Part shown: positions 60,041 through 64,000 of the stretch, piece after piece
Position numbering within the stretch: the stretch's first letter is position 1
Layout: each line of letters opens with the position of its first letter
DNA from: Pseudoxanthomonas sp.
Lineage (GTDB): Bacteria; Pseudomonadota; Gammaproteobacteria; Xanthomonadales; Xanthomonadaceae
DNA: 64,000 bases
Reading direction: 5' to 3'
NCBI RefSeq assembly: GCF_035999195.1
Contig: NZ_DASYGY010000009.1
Coordinates: 1,860,001 to 1,924,000 of the forward strand
Program-made: the position numbers and the translations under genes
The notes under the pieces: model-generated
What the model saw: only the letters and a program-made list of their open reading frames with translations
What the model was told of the DNA's origin: nothing
Database searches by the model: none

Positions 60041-62338
60041 TCAACCCGGCCCGTTGCGCTCGGCTTCGCGCTGCAGGCGGATCTGCGCATCGACCGCGGC
60101 GATGGCGGTCATGTTGATGACGCGGCGCGGCGTGGCGCTGGTGGTCAGGATGTGCACCGGCTTGGAGATGCCCATCAGGATGGGGCCGATCGCCACGCCG
60201 TCGGTCACCACGCGGACCATGTTGTAGGCGATGTTGGCCGCATCCAGGTTGGGCAGCACGAACAGGTTGGCGCGCCCGCTCAGCGTGCTGCCCGGCATGA
60301 TGCGGTTGCGCAGGATCTCGTCCCACGCCGTGTCGCCCTGCATCTCGCCGTCGACGTTGAGGTCGGGCTTGCGCTTCAGCAACAGTTCGCGGACCTTGCG
60401 CATCTTCAGCGAACCCGGCGTCTCGTGGCTGCCGAAGTTGGAGTGCGACAGCAGCGCGATGCGCGGCTCGATGCCGAACAGCTTCAGGCGGTAGGCCGCC
60501 TGCAGCGTGGCTTCGGCGATCTGCTCGGCGGTCGGGTCGTCCTGCACGTGCGTGTCCAGGAAGAAGTACGCGCCCTGGGTGTTGATCACGCCGGTCATGG
60601 CCGAGGTCGACTGCACGCCCGGGTCCAGCGGGATCACGCTGCGCACGTAGCCCAGCTTCTTGTGGAAGCGGCCGACGATGCCGGTGATCATCGCGTCGGC
60701 TTCGCCACGCGCCACCATCACCGCGGCGATCAGCGTGGGCCGCGAGCGCATCAGGTTCTTCGCCGCCGCCGGCGTCACGCCGCGGCGCGAGGTCAGCGCG
60801 TGGTAGTGCTGCCAGTAGTCGTTGAAGCGCGGGTCGTCGTCCTGGTTGGTGAGCTCGAAATCGACCCCGGCGCGCATGCGCAGGCTCAGCCGCTGGATGC
60901 GCGCCTCGATCACGTCCGGCCGGCCGATCAGGATCGGGAACGCCAGGCCCTCGTCGATCACCGTCTGCACCGCGCGCAGCACGGTCTCTTCCTCGCCTTC
61001 GGCGTAGACCACGCGCTTCTTGTCGGCGCGCGCGCGGTCGTAGACCGGCTTCATCATCAGGCTGGTGCGGTAGACGAACTGGCCCAGCTTCTCGCGGTAG
61101 GCCCACATGTCGGGGATCGGACGCAGCGCCACGCCACTGTCCATCGCCGCCTGCGCCACCGCGGCCGCCACTTCCACCAGCAGGCGCGGATCGAACGGAC
61201 GCGGGATCAGGTACTCGGGGCCGAAGCACGGCACGTCGTCGCCGTAGGCGCTGCCCAGGTCGGAGGCCTCGCGCCGCGCCAGCTTGGCGATGGCGTGCAC
61301 GCAGGCGACCTTCATGTCCTCGTTGATGACCGTGGCGCCGACATCGAGCGCGCCGCGGAAGATGTACGGGAAGCAGAGCGCGTTGTTGACCTGGTTAGGG
61401 TAGTCGCTGCGGCCGGTGCCGATGATGACGTCCGGGCGCACGGCCTTGGCATCGGCCGGGGAGATCTCGGGATTGGGATTGGCCAGGGCGAAGATGACGG
61501 GCTTGTCCGCCATCGTGGCCACCATCTCCGGCTTGAGGATGCCGCCGGCCGACAGGCCCAGGAAGATGTCCGCGCCCTCCACGATCTCGGCCAGCGTGCG
61601 CTTGTCGGTGTCGCGCGCATAGCGCGCCTTGTCCGGGTCCAGGTGCGGGCGACCGGTGTAGATCACGCCGTCGCGGTCGAAGGCCAGGATGTTCTCCGGC
61701 TTCAGGCCCAGCGCCACCAGCATGTCCAGGCAGGCGATGCCGGCGGCGCCGGCGCCGCTGGTGGCCAGTTTCACGTCGCCGATCTTCTTGCCGATCACTT
61801 CCAGCGCGTTGACCACCGCCGCGCCCACGATGATCGCCGTGCCGTGCTGGTCGTCATGGAACACCGGGATCTTCATCCGCTCGCGCAGCTTGCGCTCGAC
61901 GATGAAGCACTCCGGCGCCTTGATGTCTTCCAGGTTGATGCCGCCGAAGGTCGGCTCCAGCGAGGCGATGATCTCGACCAGCTTGTCCGGGTCGGTCTCG
62001 TCGATCTCGATGTCGAACACGTCGATGCCGGCGAACTTCTGGAACAGCACGCCCTTGCCTTCCATCACCGGCTTGCCGGCCAGCGCGCCGATGTTGCCCA
62101 GGCCCAGCACGGCGGTGCCGTTGGTGACCACGGCCACCAGGTTGCCGCGCGCGGTCAGCTCGCTGGCGGCCCTGGGATCTTCGACGATCGCCTCGCAGGC
62201 GTAGGCCACGCCCGGTGAATACGCCAGCGCCAGGTCGCGCTGGGTCAGCATCGGCTTGGTGGGAGACACCTTGATCTTGCCGGGCGGAGACAGGCGGTGG
62301 TATTCCAGCGCGGCCTGCTTGAAATCGTCGTTCGTCAT
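60041..62338 (-). CDS. maeB: NADP-dependent malic enzyme with phosphotransacetylase-like C-terminus
   Basis: Decarboxylates malate to pyruvate, producing NADPH, in the cytoplasm. The 765-residue protein has the malic enzyme domain (ALAYSPGVAYACE, VTNGTAVLGLGNIGALAGKP, VFHDDQHGTAI) in the first 430 residues. A C-terminal phosphotransacetylase-like domain (about 430-765) is normally regulatory in this class. Its start is MTNDDFKQAALEYHRLSPPG. It is convergent with the STAS gene. Together with aceB/aceA it supports growth on acetate or C4 acids. Confidence 0.95.
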   Translation of the reverse strand: MTNDDFKQAALEYHRLSPPGKIKVSPTKPMLTQRDLALAYSPGVAYACEAIVEDPRAASELTARGNLVAVVTNGTAVLGLGNIGALAGKPVMEGKGVLFQKFAGIDVFDIEIDETDPDKLVEIIASLEPTFGGINLEDIKAPECFIVERKLRERMKIPVFHDDQHGTAIIVGAAVVNALEVIGKKIGDVKLATSGAGAAGIACLDMLVALGLKPENILAFDRDGVIYTGRPHLDPDKARYARDTDKRTLAEIVEGADIFLGLSAGGILKPEMVATMADKPVIFALANPNPEISPADAKAVRPDVIIGTGRSDYPNQVNNALCFPYIFRGALDVGATVINEDMKVACVHAIAKLARREASDLGSAYGDDVPCFGPEYLIPRPFDPRLLVEVAAAVAQAAMDSGVALRPIPDMWAYREKLGQFVYRTSLMMKPVYDRARADKKRVVYAEGEEETVLRAVQTVIDEGLAFPILIGRPDVIEARIQRLSLRMRAGVDFELTNQDDDPRFNDYWQHYHALTSRRGVTPAAAKNLMRSRPTLIAAVMVARGEADAMITGIVGRFHKKLGYVRSVIPLDPGVQSTSAMTGVINTQGAYFFLDTHVQDDPTAEQIAEATLQAAYRLKLFGIEPRIALLSHSNFGSHETPGSLKMRKVRELLLKRKPDLNVDGEMQGDTAWDEILRNRIMPGSTLSGRANLFVLPNLDAANIAYNMVRVVTDGVAIGPILMGISKPVHILTTSATPRRVINMTAIAAVDAQIRLQREAERNGPG

Positions 62339-62453
62339 TGCGGAAACGGTGCCTGTGATGAAGGCGGGGGAGCGGCGATTCTACCCCTTCCCCGCCGGGG
62401 CCGGACCCGGCCGGTTGCGGCGCTGCGTCACGCCATGGTCATGCATCGCCCGC

Positions 62454-63755
62454 TCACGGCGCGATGAAACGGCAGGTATCGCGTGCCTGCGACACGCGAC
62501 CGCAGGTCTCCGCGAACGCGGTGGGAGCGGGCCGTTTGCCGCTGTCCAGCCACTGCTCGAGTACCCGCAGTGCGCTGGCGTACGTGGTGTCCTGCAGGCG
62601 GCTGTGGTCGCGCTCGTCGGTCAGCGCCTGCAGCAGCAGGTGGCCGCGGCCGGCGGCGTCCACGGTGGCCTTGTAGGCCGCCTCGGCCTGGTAGGACACG
62701 GTGGGGTCGTGGCGCGCGTGCACGGTGACCGTGGGCAGCACGATCAACCCGGACAGGTCGGCATCGTAGGCGAGCTGCGCGACGGCGGCGGGATCGGCGT
62801 GGAAGCGCTCGATGCCGGCGTTGAGTGCGGCGTCATCGCGCGAGCCGCGGTACTGCGTATTCGCATTGTCGAACGGATTGCGGCCGCCGAGCCGCTTCTG
62901 CACCAGATCCTGGAAGTGGAAGGTGCCCCAGGCGAGGTGTGCGACCAGCTGCTGCTCGGCCACGCCGGTGACGGCGAGGATGTCGCGCAGGTTCGCCGCC
63001 TGCGCCGGTGTGCGCTCCGCGGCCGGCCGGTCGACGCCGGTGCAGGCATCCACGCGCTTGCGCAGGTCGTCGCGCGTCATCTTCGCGCCGGCAGGCAGGC
63101 CCTGCCACAGCGGATACTGCGCTTCATCGGCGGCCGGATGGTTGCGGCAGTAGTACTGGTAGACCGCGCGCAGGTCCGCGCGGAAGCCGTAGCCGCGCGT
63201 GCCGCCGAACAGCAGGCCGTTGGTGGTCAGCACGCCGTCGTAGTTGGGGCGCCCGTCGAGGTCGAGCGCGTACAGTTCGGCCGCCTTCGCCACCACGTTG
63301 CCGCCCCATGACTGGCCATGCAGCAGCGTGCGCTCCGGACGACCCCAGCGCGACCAGAACACGCGACGGCTGACGTCCACATCGGCGGCCGCCATGCGCA
63401 CGCCATAGCCGCCGCGGCGGTAGGTGCTGCCGATCCACGCATAGCCGCTGCGCACCATCACCGCGAAGCGATCGAGGTCTTCCGCCGAATCGCCCGCCTC
63501 CGGTGTACCGAGTCGCGGGCCACCGTGCGCGTGCACGATGAGCCGGCGGTTCCACGTGCGCGGCATCGCCACCAGCAGCCAGGCACCGTTGCCGTCCTGC
63601 GCCTCATGGCAATCGACCTGGGCGCCGACCGACGCGGGACAGGCGACCGGCGCGAAGCTCGTCACGCCGTCGGCATCGGCCGCCCCGGCAGGCAGGGCGG
63701 CCGTGCCGAGTACGGCGACCACGGTGGCGATCCAGCGACGGCTCATGCTTCGCAT
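62454..63755 (-). CDS. secreted alpha/beta hydrolase
   Basis: The 433-residue protein has a signal peptide (MRSMSRRWIATVVAVLGTAA, then LPAGAA) and an alpha/beta hydrolase fold with the nucleophile in HGQSWGGNVVAK. HARHDPTVSY and the DERDHSRLQ segment supply acidic and histidine residues of the triad. Four or more cysteines (ACPASVGAQVDC, DACTGVD, ETCGRVS, DTCRF) suggest disulphides. It lies 16 bases after the TonB-dependent receptor gene and may be part of a nutrient utilisation unit. Substrate unknown. Confidence 0.8.
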   Translation of the reverse strand: MRSMSRRWIATVVAVLGTAALPAGAADADGVTSFAPVACPASVGAQVDCHEAQDGNGAWLLVAMPRTWNRRLIVHAHGGPRLGTPEAGDSAEDLDRFAVMVRSGYAWIGSTYRRGGYGVRMAAADVDVSRRVFWSRWGRPERTLLHGQSWGGNVVAKAAELYALDLDGRPNYDGVLTTNGLLFGGTRGYGFRADLRAVYQYYCRNHPAADEAQYPLWQGLPAGAKMTRDDLRKRVDACTGVDRPAAERTPAQAANLRDILAVTGVAEQQLVAHLAWGTFHFQDLVQKRLGGRNPFDNANTQYRGSRDDAALNAGIERFHADPAAVAQLAYDADLSGLIVLPTVTVHARHDPTVSYQAEAAYKATVDAAGRGHLLLQALTDERDHSRLQDTTYASALRVLEQWLDSGKRPAPTAFAETCGRVSQARDTCRFIAP

Positions 63756-63771
63756 CGTGCCTGCGTCCTCC

Positions 63772-64000
63772 TCAGAACGAGCGGCTGATGTTGACGTACC
63801 AGTAGCGCCCCCACGGATTGTGCAGCGAACCGCGGTAACCGCCATCGGCCAGCGACGGGCCCTCGTCGGTCAGGTCGCGCACGCCCAGGCGCACGGCGGT
63901 GCCGTCGGCGAATCGGTACTGGCCGTAGAGATTGTGGGTCAGGCGCTGGTCGACCACCCACGGATCGCCCGAGATGCCCAGCAGCTGCGGTTGCTCGAAC
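63772..64000 (-). CDS. TonB-dependent receptor, C-terminal part (runs off window)
   Basis: Only the last 75 codons are present. They read FEQPQLLGISGDPWVVDQRL at the window edge, continue with LRVRDLTDEGP-like text (VRLGVRDLTDEGPSLADGG), and end YWYVNISRSF, the amphipathic beta strand with a terminal Phe typical of outer-membrane barrel proteins. The text resembles the C-terminus of TonB receptors of Xanthomonadaceae. The transported ligand cannot be inferred. Confidence 0.8.
   Translation of the reverse strand, partial: FEQPQLLGISGDPWVVDQRLTHNLYGQYRFADGTAVRLGVRDLTDEGPSLADGGYRGSLHNPWGRYWYVNISRSF

Noticed and set aside
1..64000. CRISPR arrays, tRNA or rRNA genes, insertion sequence transposases, integrases
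   Set aside because: I saw no regularly spaced repeats, cloverleaf-like sequence, rRNA signature or transposase/integrase motif in the window.

Overview
The window is a chromosomal stretch of a GC-rich gammaproteobacterium. Gene order and content (M23 peptidase/tyrS, coaBC-dut-algC, argS with a SPOR protein, speA/speE, ubiK-comM, aceB-aceA with a LysR regulator, TonB-dependent receptor, long intergenic palindromes) point to Xanthomonadaceae, probably Pseudoxanthomonas, Stenotrophomonas or Lysobacter. This is inference from gene families; no rRNA or tRNA gene is present to confirm it. Genes fill almost all of the sequence and most are housekeeping.

Layout. 0.1-8.1 kb: tyrS, a divergent M23 peptidase, anmK, a small ribbon-helix-helix protein, an AmpG-like permease and xthA on the minus strand, then pyrE and a secreted DUF4124-like protein. 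8.1-16.8 kb: minus-strand operon coaBC-dut-algC (algC is the long, membrane-anchored form), then radC, argS, a SPOR protein, a small membrane protein and an SDR. 17-28 kb: ECF sigma factor with a membrane partner, polyamine genes speA/speE, PII protein, ubiK, comM, two tandem secreted paralogues, an S9 peptidase. 28-35 kb: glyoxylate shunt aceB-aceA with a divergent LysR regulator, VOC protein, hydrolase, small AT-hook-like protein, CHAD protein. 35-40 kb: two convergent c-di-GMP genes (GGDEF/EAL and a diguanylate cyclase). 40-49.5 kb: hydrolase, DUF1801, adhP with an FNR-type box, LytS/LytTR two-component pair, polysaccharide deacetylase, DUF2272 protein, lipoprotein, HPP membrane protein, DUF3817 protein.

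49.5-53.5 kb is the accessory region. It holds an AT-richer retron: a reverse transcriptase fused to a trypsin-like serine protease, preceded by a short candidate msr-msd RNA closed by a 10-bp inverted repeat. Next to it are an AlkX/AlkZ-type winged-helix protein and a HigBA-like toxin-antitoxin pair whose toxin has an in-frame amber codon near its start.

53.6-64 kb: aceE, a four-gene partner-switching module (dCache/HAMP/PP2C phosphatase, RsbW-like kinase, two STAS proteins), maeB, an alpha/beta hydrolase and the 3' end of a TonB-dependent receptor.

The most interesting item is the retron. Also worth attention are the FNR-type box of adhP, the aceB/LysR intergenic palindrome, the palindrome in front of the small basic protein at 33.7-34.0 kb, the amber-interrupted toxin and the duplicated 3' end of the DUF3817 gene.
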